Shown: positions 1-5,673 of the stretch, in pieces
Layout: every line of letters starts with the position of its first letter
Position numbering within the stretch: the first letter of the stretch is position 1
DNA from: DATAYF01 sp036272735
Lineage (GTDB): Bacteria; Chloroflexota; Ktedonobacteria; Ktedonobacterales; Ktedonobacteraceae
Assembly: GCA_036272735.1 (NCBI GenBank)
Contig: DATAYF010000487.1
Span: 1-5,865, forward strand
Direction: 5' to 3'
DNA: 5,865 bases
The notes under the pieces: model-generated
Told to the model about the DNA's origin: nothing
Seen by the model: only the letters and a program-made list of their open reading frames with translations
The model's database searches: none
Program-made: the position numbers and the translations under genes

Positions 1-1
1 T

Positions 2-253
2 GATCCAGCAGATCCCATTCCCTCGTGTGCCCGATACCAGCGGTATTGGGAGGGTGCGGAAGCGCGCCTGCGGGCAGCACACGAGCGTACTCGCCAACGC
101 GCGAAAGAGGGGCAGACACTGCCCCGAAGCTTTGGCCTGGCGGGAGCGTGTCTGCCCGAAAGTTCAGGGGAACCACCACAAGAGCCAGCCTTCCAGCTTC
201 GGTGTGGAGGACTGGAAGCGTGGAACGAACACCTGGAACCCCCGCCGCTTTAG
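2..253 (+). CDS. Possible C-terminal tail of a truncated-by-window tnpB reading frame
   Basis: An 83-codon frame is open from the left edge to TAG at 251-253, the stop lying inside the loop of the terminal hairpin. Such stops in the right-end hairpin are common in annotated tnpB genes, whose 3' end overlaps the guide RNA. The visible residues include a charged helical stretch (WEGAEARLRAAHERTRQRAKE, residues about 16-36) and then a proline-rich low-complexity tail. No zinc-finger CxxC pairs and no RuvC acidic motif are present, so the catalytic part, if it exists, is upstream of the window. The frame may be open only because the region is GC-rich; the RNA interpretation is stronger than the protein one. 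Confidence 0.25.
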   Translation, partial: DPADPIPSCARYQRYWEGAEARLRAAHERTRQRAKEGQTLPRSFGLAGACLPESSGEPPQEPAFQLRCGGLEAWNEHLEPPPL

Positions 254-270
254 CGCGGGGAGCTTCAGTG
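22..270 (+). ncRNA. Probable TnpB-associated guide RNA scaffold (omega RNA / reRNA)
   Basis: Pairings found by eye, 5' to 3': a 9-bp outer stem 22-30/77-85 encloses two hairpins, 31-38/42-49 and 52-58/63-69, giving a three-way junction; a perfect 10-bp stem 110-119/148-157; a 7-bp stem 190-196/212-218; and the terminal hairpin 240-260 with one bulged C. GGTGT (201-205) in the loop of the third stem can pair with ACACC (229-233), a possible pseudoknot. The non-Watson-Crick pairs (33/47, 55/66, 52/69) are G-U only in + strand RNA and would be C-A on the other strand, which fixes the orientation. TnpB guide RNAs overlap the 3' end of tnpB and run through the right end into flanking DNA, which acts as the guide. 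Assignment to TnpB is inferred from the end hairpin; the fold itself is seen. Confidence 0.5.
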
Positions 271-387
271 ATGACGGTTGATCGTACGACGCTCACGGCT
301 CGGTACTTTGCCATACCAACGCAGCGTGATCCCGCCAACGCTCCCAGTCAGCAGATCGATGCGTTTACGCTCAACCTCGCGACCCAC
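265..387 (-). pseudogene. Short reading frame ending at the transposon boundary (possible truncated gene)
   Basis: Starting from GTG at 387, 40 codons run to TGA at 267-265, which falls at the presumed right end of the IS element. The product (VGREVERKRIDLLTGSVGGI... then TLRWYGKVPSRERRTINRHH) has a protein-like mix of charged and hydrophobic residues, and I do not recognise it. It begins 30 bp after the kinase stop in the same direction, where a partner gene would be expected. There is no good Shine-Dalgarno sequence, and an in-frame TAG lies just upstream. It could be the stub of a downstream operon gene cut by the element, or chance. Confidence 0.2.
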
Positions 388-417
388 CAGCTACAGTAAA
401 GCGTGTGTTATCCATTT

Positions 418-2448
418 TCAAGATGATACATGGGTATCGTGTTGCTCTTGCGTTGGCGGCGGCTTGGCAATAAATTCTGCATTGACGATAGCGGCGTTAC
501 GCGGCAGGGGAATGCACAGCGTGATTGTGGTGCCATGCTCAGGCTGGTTACGTGGCGCAGAAGTAATGGTGAGCCGTCCGCCTGCCTCGCGCGCCTTTAA
601 TTGTGCTTTGAACAGGCTGGTTTTTTCGGGCGGCACGCCGTTGATATCGAAACCACGACCATCATCCACGACCGACACCTCTAGCATATTGTTGGCACAT
701 AGTGTGCGCACCGCCGCGAAGTTGGAACCGGCATGATTATAGATATTGAGCAGGGCCTGCGTCACGGTATAGGAAATGGCTTCGGCAATCTTCGCGCCTG
801 CCTCGCATTGCTCCAGGCGTGGATTGAGCACGTCGAGCGCCCACAGATCGGCCTGCACGCGCAAGGGTGACTCTGGATGCAACATAGGCAGATCCTCGCG
901 CATAAGCTTTTCCAGGTGCATGCGTAAGCCCAGGCTGCGCCGCTGATAGGCATCTTCGACCAGCAATTGCAGCCCGCGTAAATCTTCCTCTAGCTCTTCG
1001 CTGATCTTTCGCACCTTGCCGAGCAGTTCGATGACGGGCTGCACCGCTACCTTGCCCGAACCGTCCTGCTCTGTCTCCACCTGTAACTTATGTTGCCAAT
1101 GCGCCAGCAGCGAACGAATGCGCAATGCTTGCTGCTTTGGTTGATCGTGGATGCGCTGTGAGAGCAGCGACCGCAGGTGGGCGTCGGCATGCAACAAAAG
1201 CGACGTGGCGCGTTGCAGTTCGCTATTGCTCAAGCGCAGTTTCGTGGTGGTGCTCTGTAGTTGCTGCAAGGCATCGTCTTTCTGCTCAAGAGCCACGTGC
1301 AAGGTATCAACCAGTCGTAGCGAACGGATGGCGTACCAGAGCAGCAGCGGGTACACGGCGGCGAGCAGGTAAAACATTGGCAGGGGCAGCAGTGTTTGCC
1401 CTGTGAAGAGGATGGGGAGCACGCTGAGGCAAAAGCCCAGGGTTACACCACCGATCCACAGCGTCAAGAGGTCGCCCAGGCGGTGTTTGACGCGTGCTGG
1501 TATGGGTTCGACCTGGCCGCCTGCATGTCTGAGTGGGAGTATGTTGGCGAGGCGCAAGATGGATTGCAGGCCGACGATCAGGCTGATTACACCACCAATC
1601 GCCGCGTAGCCCAGACTCAACAGCAGATTGGCTCGTGTTGGCACGTGTCCTAAAACCAGATAAGTGATCCATTCGAAGGCCAATAGGGCCAATAGCGGCA
1701 GATAAGGCAACATGTCGATGCGCATTTTGGGTCGGCGTTGCTTGACCAGCGCTTCGGGACGATAGGTCAGGCTGAGGTGGATAAAGGCCGCGCCCAGTAG
1801 TGCGAACGAGGGAACCCATAGCAGTTGGAAGACGATATCTGCCGGGTCGGCCCGCTGCACGTTTCCCCAATGGCTATCGAGCAGCAGCAGCATCGAGGGC
1901 GGTAGCAATGTGATGCCCTCCACGGCTCCCGACCAGTCCTGGGCCGTGGCGAGTAGAATCCCTCCTACCAGCAACCAGCACAGGCCAGCAAGCAGCGCCA
2001 GCCCATAATTTTGCCACCACATATCCAAGGTAAAAATGGTCGCCGGACGCGTGATCGTACTCTGCGCGCTGGTATTTTGCAGGATGGTATACGTAATGGG
2101 GTCGCCATCGTGCGCCGTGGCGTAGGCTTGTGCCAGGCCGTTGCCGCCCTGGTGATGATTGGCGGCGATAATACGAATGGTGTTATTGGCCGAATCCGAC
2201 TGTATGGTCATCGACGGCTGTTGCGATGGTGTGGAGACAACGACCACTCGACCATCGGTGTCGATGGCCCAGAAAAAGCCGCCGAAGACCTTCCCGACCT
2301 GGTCCAATAGACGCAACTGGCCCAGCCCGCTCAGAGTCAGCAGGACGAGCGCGACCACGATATAGATAAGCGTCAGCCGTGGTCGTAGCGAGAGCCACCA
2401 GCCATCATTTGTGGTTTGTAGAGAGTTAGACACCTCACAGTCTAGCAT
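418..2448 (-). CDS. Polytopic sensor histidine kinase, ComP-like (HisKA_3/HATPase_c)
   Basis: An integral-membrane sensor kinase expected to autophosphorylate on histidine and pass the phosphate to a NarL/LuxR-type response regulator. Residues below count from the upstream TTG at 2505; subtract 19 for the chosen ATG. One helix (about 44-64) is followed by a roughly 100-residue outside segment, then about six more helices between 167 and 394, an order reminiscent of ComP. A coiled-coil linker (about 403-445) leads to the H-box RIHDQPKQQ with phospho-acceptor H453. The ATPase domain has N-box NIYNHAG (587-593) and G1 box DDGRGFD (614-620). The usual GL-GM-ER segment before GGRLTI is altered to SLFKAQLKAREAGGRLTI. 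ATG at 2448 was chosen because the TTG at 2505 lies in the loop of a long inverted repeat whose arm would encode a proline-rich N terminus. No Shine-Dalgarno sequence sits directly before the ATG. No regulator gene is in the window. Confidence 0.85.
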   Translation of the reverse strand: MLDCEVSNSLQTTNDGWWLSLRPRLTLIYIVVALVLLTLSGLGQLRLLDQVGKVFGGFFWAIDTDGRVVVVSTPSQQPSMTIQSDSANNTIRIIAANHHQGGNGLAQAYATAHDGDPITYTILQNTSAQSTITRPATIFTLDMWWQNYGLALLAGLCWLLVGGILLATAQDWSGAVEGITLLPPSMLLLLDSHWGNVQRADPADIVFQLLWVPSFALLGAAFIHLSLTYRPEALVKQRRPKMRIDMLPYLPLLALLAFEWITYLVLGHVPTRANLLLSLGYAAIGGVISLIVGLQSILRLANILPLRHAGGQVEPIPARVKHRLGDLLTLWIGGVTLGFCLSVLPILFTGQTLLPLPMFYLLAAVYPLLLWYAIRSLRLVDTLHVALEQKDDALQQLQSTTTKLRLSNSELQRATSLLLHADAHLRSLLSQRIHDQPKQQALRIRSLLAHWQHKLQVETEQDGSGKVAVQPVIELLGKVRKISEELEEDLRGLQLLVEDAYQRRSLGLRMHLEKLMREDLPMLHPESPLRVQADLWALDVLNPRLEQCEAGAKIAEAISYTVTQALLNIYNHAGSNFAAVRTLCANNMLEVSVVDDGRGFDINGVPPEKTSLFKAQLKAREAGGRLTITSAPRNQPEHGTTITLCIPLPRNAAIVNAEFIAKPPPTQEQHDTHVSS

Positions 2449-2545
2449 GTTGGTGATGGGTGTGGCAAGTGGACCGAGGCGGAGGGGGGGCTGAGGCGGC
2501 GACAAGCTCCGCCTCAGCCCTCCCTCCGCCTCGGTCCACTTGCAC
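2435..2545 (-). CDS. Possible 36-codon leader peptide overlapping the kinase start
   Basis: GTG at 2545-2543 lies 9 nt after AGGAGG (2560-2555), the best ribosome binding site in the intergenic region. The frame reads through both arms of the inverted repeat (VQVDRGGGRAEAELVAASAP...) and stops at TGA 2437-2435, overlapping the kinase ATG (2448) by 14 nt. That geometry would allow ribosomes to unwind the hairpin and re-initiate at the kinase (translational coupling). The peptide is low-complexity, as expected from a GC-rich palindrome, and resembles no known leader. It may be non-functional: the Shine-Dalgarno sequence may have belonged to the kinase before the repeat arrived. Confidence 0.25.
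   Translation of the reverse strand: MQVDRGGGRAEAELVAASAPPPPRSTCHTHHQHARL
2465..2543. repeat. 35-bp near-perfect inverted repeat with 9-nt loop
   Basis: Arm 2465-2499 (GCAAGTGGACCGAGGCGGAG...) is the reverse complement of 2509-2543 with a single difference at 2487/2521, and the loop is 2500-2508. The unpaired position is G-U in + strand RNA and A-C in minus strand RNA, the sense in which both neighbouring genes are transcribed. No T-run follows on either strand, so this is not a standard intrinsic terminator. Its length and near-perfection suggest a mobile palindromic element (MITE/REP-like) or a strong attenuating structure between the two genes. Copies elsewhere in the genome would decide. 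Confidence 0.85.
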
Positions 2546-2554
2546 GCTTACGAG

Positions 2555-2560
2555 CCTCCT
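2555..2560 (-). promoter_or_regulatory. Shine-Dalgarno AGGAGG stranded upstream of the inverted repeat
   Basis: A consensus AGGAGG on the minus strand lies 26 nt after the stop codon of the upstream gene and 106 nt before the kinase ATG. It is far too distant to serve that ATG directly unless the 79-nt inverted repeat folds; even folded, about 27 nt remain. Its only close start is the GTG at 2545. Confidence 0.5.
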
Positions 2561-2567
2561 GCCAAAT

Positions 2568-2592
2568 TTGTAAAAAATGGAACAATTTACAA
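2568..2592 (-). repeat. Small inverted repeat over the stop codon of the EXORDIUM-like gene
   Basis: TTGTAAA (2568-2574) and TTTACAA (2586-2592) are perfect inverted repeats with an 11-nt spacer. On the minus strand the TAA stop (2589-2587) is inside the first arm, and a T6 run lies across the spacer and second arm. It could slow transcription or ribosomes at the end of the gene, but the stem is short and AT-rich, and it is not a typical terminator. Confidence 0.35.
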
Positions 2593-5211
2593 GGTGGGCG
2601 CTGTCTCGATTGCTAGCGGCGTCGTAGTATCTAAATCATAGGCATTGACGCGCCAGCCTGATTGTGCTTCTAGTCCCTGCTTATCGGGTGGTACGCGCAT
2701 CAGCACAACCATCATCTGATAGACGCGTGGTTGTTCCAAGGTGGAATCGATCTCGTTCCCTTCGATACGTTTCCCAGAAGCATGATCTACGTAGGACTGG
2801 AAGCGATTAAAAGAGACAGTAAACCAGACAAATTGATGTGGCTGCCCCTGGACCGATACAACGTGAAACTGTAAAAGTTTTGCCTGGATATTCATGGCCT
2901 GTCGAATGATCTGATCGCTACTTATTGCATCATAGAGAGCATTATTGGTCATACGTACATCGTTCTGCTGAAAGCGAGTACGAGCACCGAGAGTAAGCAG
3001 AGGCATTACAGCGATTAAGGTGCCTGCGTGATGGGTGGGCGTTCCGATGTCTCGATAATCGTAGCTCATTTCCCGTTGGACGAATACGGTAGCAGCATGT
3101 TGTGCTGCTACCGCATCGTTTTGGGTGAGTCCCGCTTTTATCCATCCTATCTTATCAAGCTGTTGCTGTGAGATTCCCTCACCTGCTGGTGGGATCCCAA
3201 ACGTAGGAACGTTTTGGCTCACTATGCTCAACACATGCCCTTGCGTTGATGCGGAATGCATTGATTGGTTGATTACCAGCATGGCTACTAAAATGAGTAT
3301 GATGAGAAGCAGAGCCGAGACGACGACAGGCCACCATTTTGACCAATAAGACATGCCTAATTGCCTCATCGTTGCAAATGGTGAATTGGCAGTACCAGCA
3401 GCTATACCTGCTGATGTGAGTTTAACGGCTGGTATGAAAGTAGAATGTTGCAGTGGTGTAATCGATGGAGTACCCTGCTGCTGTTGTTGCGGAGCAACAA
3501 CAGGTCCATTGCCGTCATACGGCGCCCCTTTGTCATTCTGCTTTTCAACGCTGCCGTCATGCTGTGACTTGGCATCGTCATGCTGTGACTTGGCATCGTC
3601 ATGCTGTGACTTGGCATCGTCATGCTGTGATTTGGCATCGTCATGCTGTGACTTGGCATCGTCATGCTGTGACTTGGCATCGTCACCATCCTGTACACCT
3701 GATATATCATCGTGTGATATATCGGAGGGCTGAGACTCTGTTTCCAGTATGGAGGCAACTTCGCGCAGCATGCGAGGAAGATCCAGTAGCGGCTTGTCGG
3801 GGACCGTGTCTGGCTCCTCCTGAGGAGCGGGAAGCAGCTCGTACCCGTCAGACGGTGCCTCTAAGTCTAAGCGTAAACGTTCTCCCTCCGTCTCCAGAAC
3901 AGCGGTAACCCCGTGCAGTAGACCAGGAAGATCAGCAATGATATGCTCCCTCCACAATGGGTAGAATATGTCTCGCACGTAGTTACGTAGCTCTTGTGCA
4001 TTCGTTCTTGCCTCTTCTTTGGCAATGTCGATGTGCATAGCCGGCAAAGGTAACATGTGGGTCGAAGGTGTTCTCTCCATCGTAGCCGGTCGCACTATCG
4101 GCCCCGGGCTCAGGAGCGGCTTCGGCGTCGAAGCCTGGCTACAGCGGTAAGATGCCCCCTGAGTCTGAACGTCGTCAAATTTGCTATAGAGATGCTGTAC
4201 TACCCATCGGTTTGCGCCAACGGTAATAACATCTGATTCTCCATTACAGATATCTCCGTTCTCCCCATACAGTGGATCAAACCACGCATTGAGTTCGGGG
4301 TCGGTCGTCATCTCAGCAAATACGTGACTTGCAACCTGGGTCTGTCGCTGCTCCTGCTGTTCAGAAAAACGCAATGAGCAATTGCTACCGTCGCCCAGGT
4401 ACATTTCGCGTAAGCATGTATCAGTCAGAGCGGGAATGACTGTGTAGTAAAAAGGATTCCCTGCTTCGGTTTTGAAAAAGCTATGATACCCGAAGGCAGC
4501 ATCCTTTTTAGGCACGCACAGTTCTGGATCATTGACCAGAGCTTTCACGTCAACCGATTCATCCAGATAAATCATCAGGATATTGTTGGAAGGATTGGAT
4601 GGCTCTGGCATGGCGCCTAAATTGATACAAGATTGAATAACCCCCCGAATGAGCGGTTCATTCAAAGGGCCGGGGATATTCGCCACAAACAACGACTCCA
4701 CAAAAACGCCGCCGTTGCCTGTGCCTATTCCCACTCCATACTGAGAGAGCACATTCATATAGTCGCTCTTCAAGAGATCCTGGTGAAATTGAGCGAGACG
4801 TTGTGCCCGCTGCTTGTGCTCCTGACGACTTGACCATAATGTTCCCCAGAAGCTGGCGTAGACTTGCGGAGACGTAATCACAGGACCACCATGATATCTA
4901 AAGTCAGGGAAAGTGCCGACAGTCGATGGCTTTCCTGGTGGAATGGTCATTGTTTTGAGATTATGAGCAGCGGACGTCCCCCGTTCTGAACTGACTCCGC
5001 CCCAGGCCAGGCGAGAATCCACATCCAATCTCTTTTCCGAGGGATCGTAATTGAGGAGTTCGTTGCGAGGCATACGCTGCTCCGTAACCGATACCTCTTC
5101 AGTTGAAGGATAGTCGCGACGTCTCTTGCCAGGCTTGCGCGCCTCCTCAGGCGGTATCTTTCCGGTCAATGCGTGAGCGAGGTCTGCCTTTGCGTTCTCG
5201 CGGGTAGTCAT
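2587..5211 (-). CDS. Multidomain membrane protein: EXORDIUM-like domain, heptapeptide repeats, one TM helix
   Basis: An 874-residue protein. Residues about 100-350 resemble the phosphate-induced protein 1/EXORDIUM family: FRYHGGPVITSPQVYASFWG near the start, then SHVFAEMTTDPELNAWFD (295-312), GENGDIC (316-322) and NRWVVQHLYS (334-343), matching family landmarks of the type HELAE..TNP..NAWY, EIGDLC and a final W/V-rich strand. The usual HE..E is HV..E here (V297). A linker follows, with two copies of DLP..L..V...LETE (427-442, 477-492), six DDAKSQH units (510-551) and Q5 (575-579). One helix spans 626-647, preceded by K625 and R616, so the N-terminal domain is predicted to be cytoplasmic and residues 650-874 outside. 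The C-terminal part is mixed alpha/beta and not recognised; an NTF2-like or VirB8-like fold is a guess. No signal peptide is seen, although family members are usually secreted. ATG at 5211 has AAAGGA (5230-5225) upstream. Function is unknown. Confidence 0.85.
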   Translation of the reverse strand: MTTRENAKADLAHALTGKIPPEEARKPGKRRRDYPSTEEVSVTEQRMPRNELLNYDPSEKRLDVDSRLAWGGVSSERGTSAAHNLKTMTIPPGKPSTVGTFPDFRYHGGPVITSPQVYASFWGTLWSSRQEHKQRAQRLAQFHQDLLKSDYMNVLSQYGVGIGTGNGGVFVESLFVANIPGPLNEPLIRGVIQSCINLGAMPEPSNPSNNILMIYLDESVDVKALVNDPELCVPKKDAAFGYHSFFKTEAGNPFYYTVIPALTDTCLREMYLGDGSNCSLRFSEQQEQRQTQVASHVFAEMTTDPELNAWFDPLYGENGDICNGESDVITVGANRWVVQHLYSKFDDVQTQGASYRCSQASTPKPLLSPGPIVRPATMERTPSTHMLPLPAMHIDIAKEEARTNAQELRNYVRDIFYPLWREHIIADLPGLLHGVTAVLETEGERLRLDLEAPSDGYELLPAPQEEPDTVPDKPLLDLPRMLREVASILETESQPSDISHDDISGVQDGDDAKSQHDDAKSQHDDAKSQHDDAKSQHDDAKSQHDDAKSQHDGSVEKQNDKGAPYDGNGPVVAPQQQQQGTPSITPLQHSTFIPAVKLTSAGIAAGTANSPFATMRQLGMSYWSKWWPVVVSALLLIILILVAMLVINQSMHSASTQGHVLSIVSQNVPTFGIPPAGEGISQQQLDKIGWIKAGLTQNDAVAAQHAATVFVQREMSYDYRDIGTPTHHAGTLIAVMPLLTLGARTRFQQNDVRMTNNALYDAISSDQIIRQAMNIQAKLLQFHVVSVQGQPHQFVWFTVSFNRFQSYVDHASGKRIEGNEIDSTLEQPRVYQMMVVLMRVPPDKQGLEAQSGWRVNAYDLDTTTPLAIETAPTL
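3556..3684 (-). repeat. 21-bp tandem repeat, six copies, encoding DDAKSQH
   Basis: Six head-to-tail copies of GTCATGCTGTGACTTGGCATC (+ strand) occupy 3556-3681, with GTC of a seventh at 3682-3684. Five copies are identical; the fourth has T for C at 3631, a synonymous AAG to AAA lysine change. The unit is a multiple of three, so gains or losses keep the frame. Each unit codes for the acidic and polar heptapeptide D-A-K-S-Q-H-D. It lies in the linker between the N-terminal domain and the membrane helix. Confidence 0.95.
3699..3725. repeat. Inverted repeat inside the coding region beside the tandem array
   Basis: GATATATCA (3701-3709) and TGATATATC (3715-3723) form a perfect 9-bp inverted repeat with a 5-nt loop, extendable by a T-G and a C-G pair to 3699-3725. 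It encodes DISHDDIS, just N-terminal of the heptapeptide array. A hairpin 15-20 bp from a tandem repeat could promote replication slippage; a regulatory role is not indicated. Confidence 0.6.
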
Positions 5212-5224
5212 ACGAACAAACCCA

Positions 5225-5230
5225 TCCTTT
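5225..5230 (-). promoter_or_regulatory. Ribosome binding site of the EXORDIUM-like gene
   Basis: AAAGGA on the minus strand, followed by TGGGTTTGTTCGT and the ATG at 5211. The 13-nt spacing is a little long, but no competing start lies nearer in this frame. It supports the chosen start moderately. Confidence 0.45.
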
Positions 5231-5438
5231 CATCCATTTTCACTTACCTACTATTTTCTTAGACCGAGTACAACAGATAATGTGCCCTTCACATACAATG
5301 AAATGGCCGCACAACCGCTTCCAAAGCCGAGGCTTGATACACCGTGCTGCTATGGAAGAGAAATACTGACTTCATCTGCAACTCTTTATTGCTAGATCAA
5401 AACAGTCAGAAGCGACCACCCATTATGCCTCCTACATC

Positions 5439-5504
5439 AATCGATTTCTAGATAAATCGATTATTTATCTAGACGTATACACAATAATCCTGTTATTACT
5501 ATAC
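5439..5504. repeat. AT-rich cluster of overlapping inverted repeats
   Basis: Three dyads follow one another. AATCGATTT (5439-5447) pairs with AAATCGATT (5454-5462), perfect 9 bp. TCTAGATAAAT (5447-5457) pairs with ATTTATCTAGA (5463-5473), perfect 11 bp, loop CGATT. An imperfect hairpin spans 5475-5504 (GTATA/TATAC outside, AATAA/TTATT inside). The first two share bases and cannot form together. Such nested dyads fit an operator, a recombination or resolution site, or the end of a degenerate mobile element; none of these can be chosen from the sequence. Confidence 0.6.
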
Positions 5505-5673
5505 CTCTTTGTAAAACATTAGATGTGCTGTATAAATACTTTTTGAGGTGGGTAGAGAAAAACAGATTCAACCTGCGAACGAAACGATATGCGATTTCTG
5601 GAGGCACTGCCCACGGGATGCGCAATGGGCTGACAAGAAGAGCATTACTAGCAGCAGAATAAAAAAAAGGCAT

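Larger units (their letters stand above)
1..270 (+). mobile_element. Right-end fragment of an IS200/IS605-type (tnpB-bearing) element
   Basis: The segment ends in a compact hairpin, CCCCGCCGCTTTAGCGCGGGG (240-260), followed by AGCTTCAG. A GC stem around a CTTTAG core a few bases before the boundary is the usual look of right ends in IS200/IS605 and IS1341-like elements, which form subterminal imperfect palindromes and carry no terminal inverted repeats. Upstream of it the + strand is densely structured, as expected where the TnpB guide RNA is encoded. The left end, any tnpA and the catalytic part of tnpB would lie outside the window. The exact right boundary cannot be fixed from one copy; about 265-270 is an estimate. 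The alternative is a host structured RNA with a similar terminal hairpin. Confidence 0.55.
5212..5673. other. Gene-free region with no recognisable promoter
   Basis: This stretch upstream of the EXORDIUM-like gene is AT-rich from about 5430 to 5550. Short open frames exist on both strands (for example 5461-5673 minus and 5548-5778 plus), but they lack ribosome binding sites and protein-like composition. I searched the minus strand from 5400 to 5212 for spaced -35/-10 pairs and found only weak matches, such as TTGTAC at 5273-5268 without a good -10. The promoter of the downstream gene probably lies here but cannot be placed. Confidence 0.5.

Noticed and set aside
2448..2505. TTG at 2505 as the kinase start
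   Set aside because: It would place the start in the loop of the inverted repeat and encode a proline-rich N terminus from one arm; the ATG at 2448 starts just before normal kinase sequence.
3556..3684. CRISPR array
   Set aside because: The 21-bp units are directly adjacent with no spacers and lie in a coding frame.
3353..3908. Long + strand and alternate minus-strand frames across the tandem repeat (CCDLASS, MTMPSHS repeats)
   Set aside because: They are shadows: a 21-bp repeat keeps all frames open, and only the DDAKSQH frame joins recognisable domains on both sides.
5208..5237. Nine-codon frame (MDERMGLFV) overlapping the ATG of the 874-residue gene
   Set aside because: It has no ribosome binding site, and its own second ATG comes from the Shine-Dalgarno region; probably chance.
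5324..5335. AAGCC-GA-GGCTT dyad
   Set aside because: The two-base loop and 5-bp arms are within what chance gives in a region of this size.
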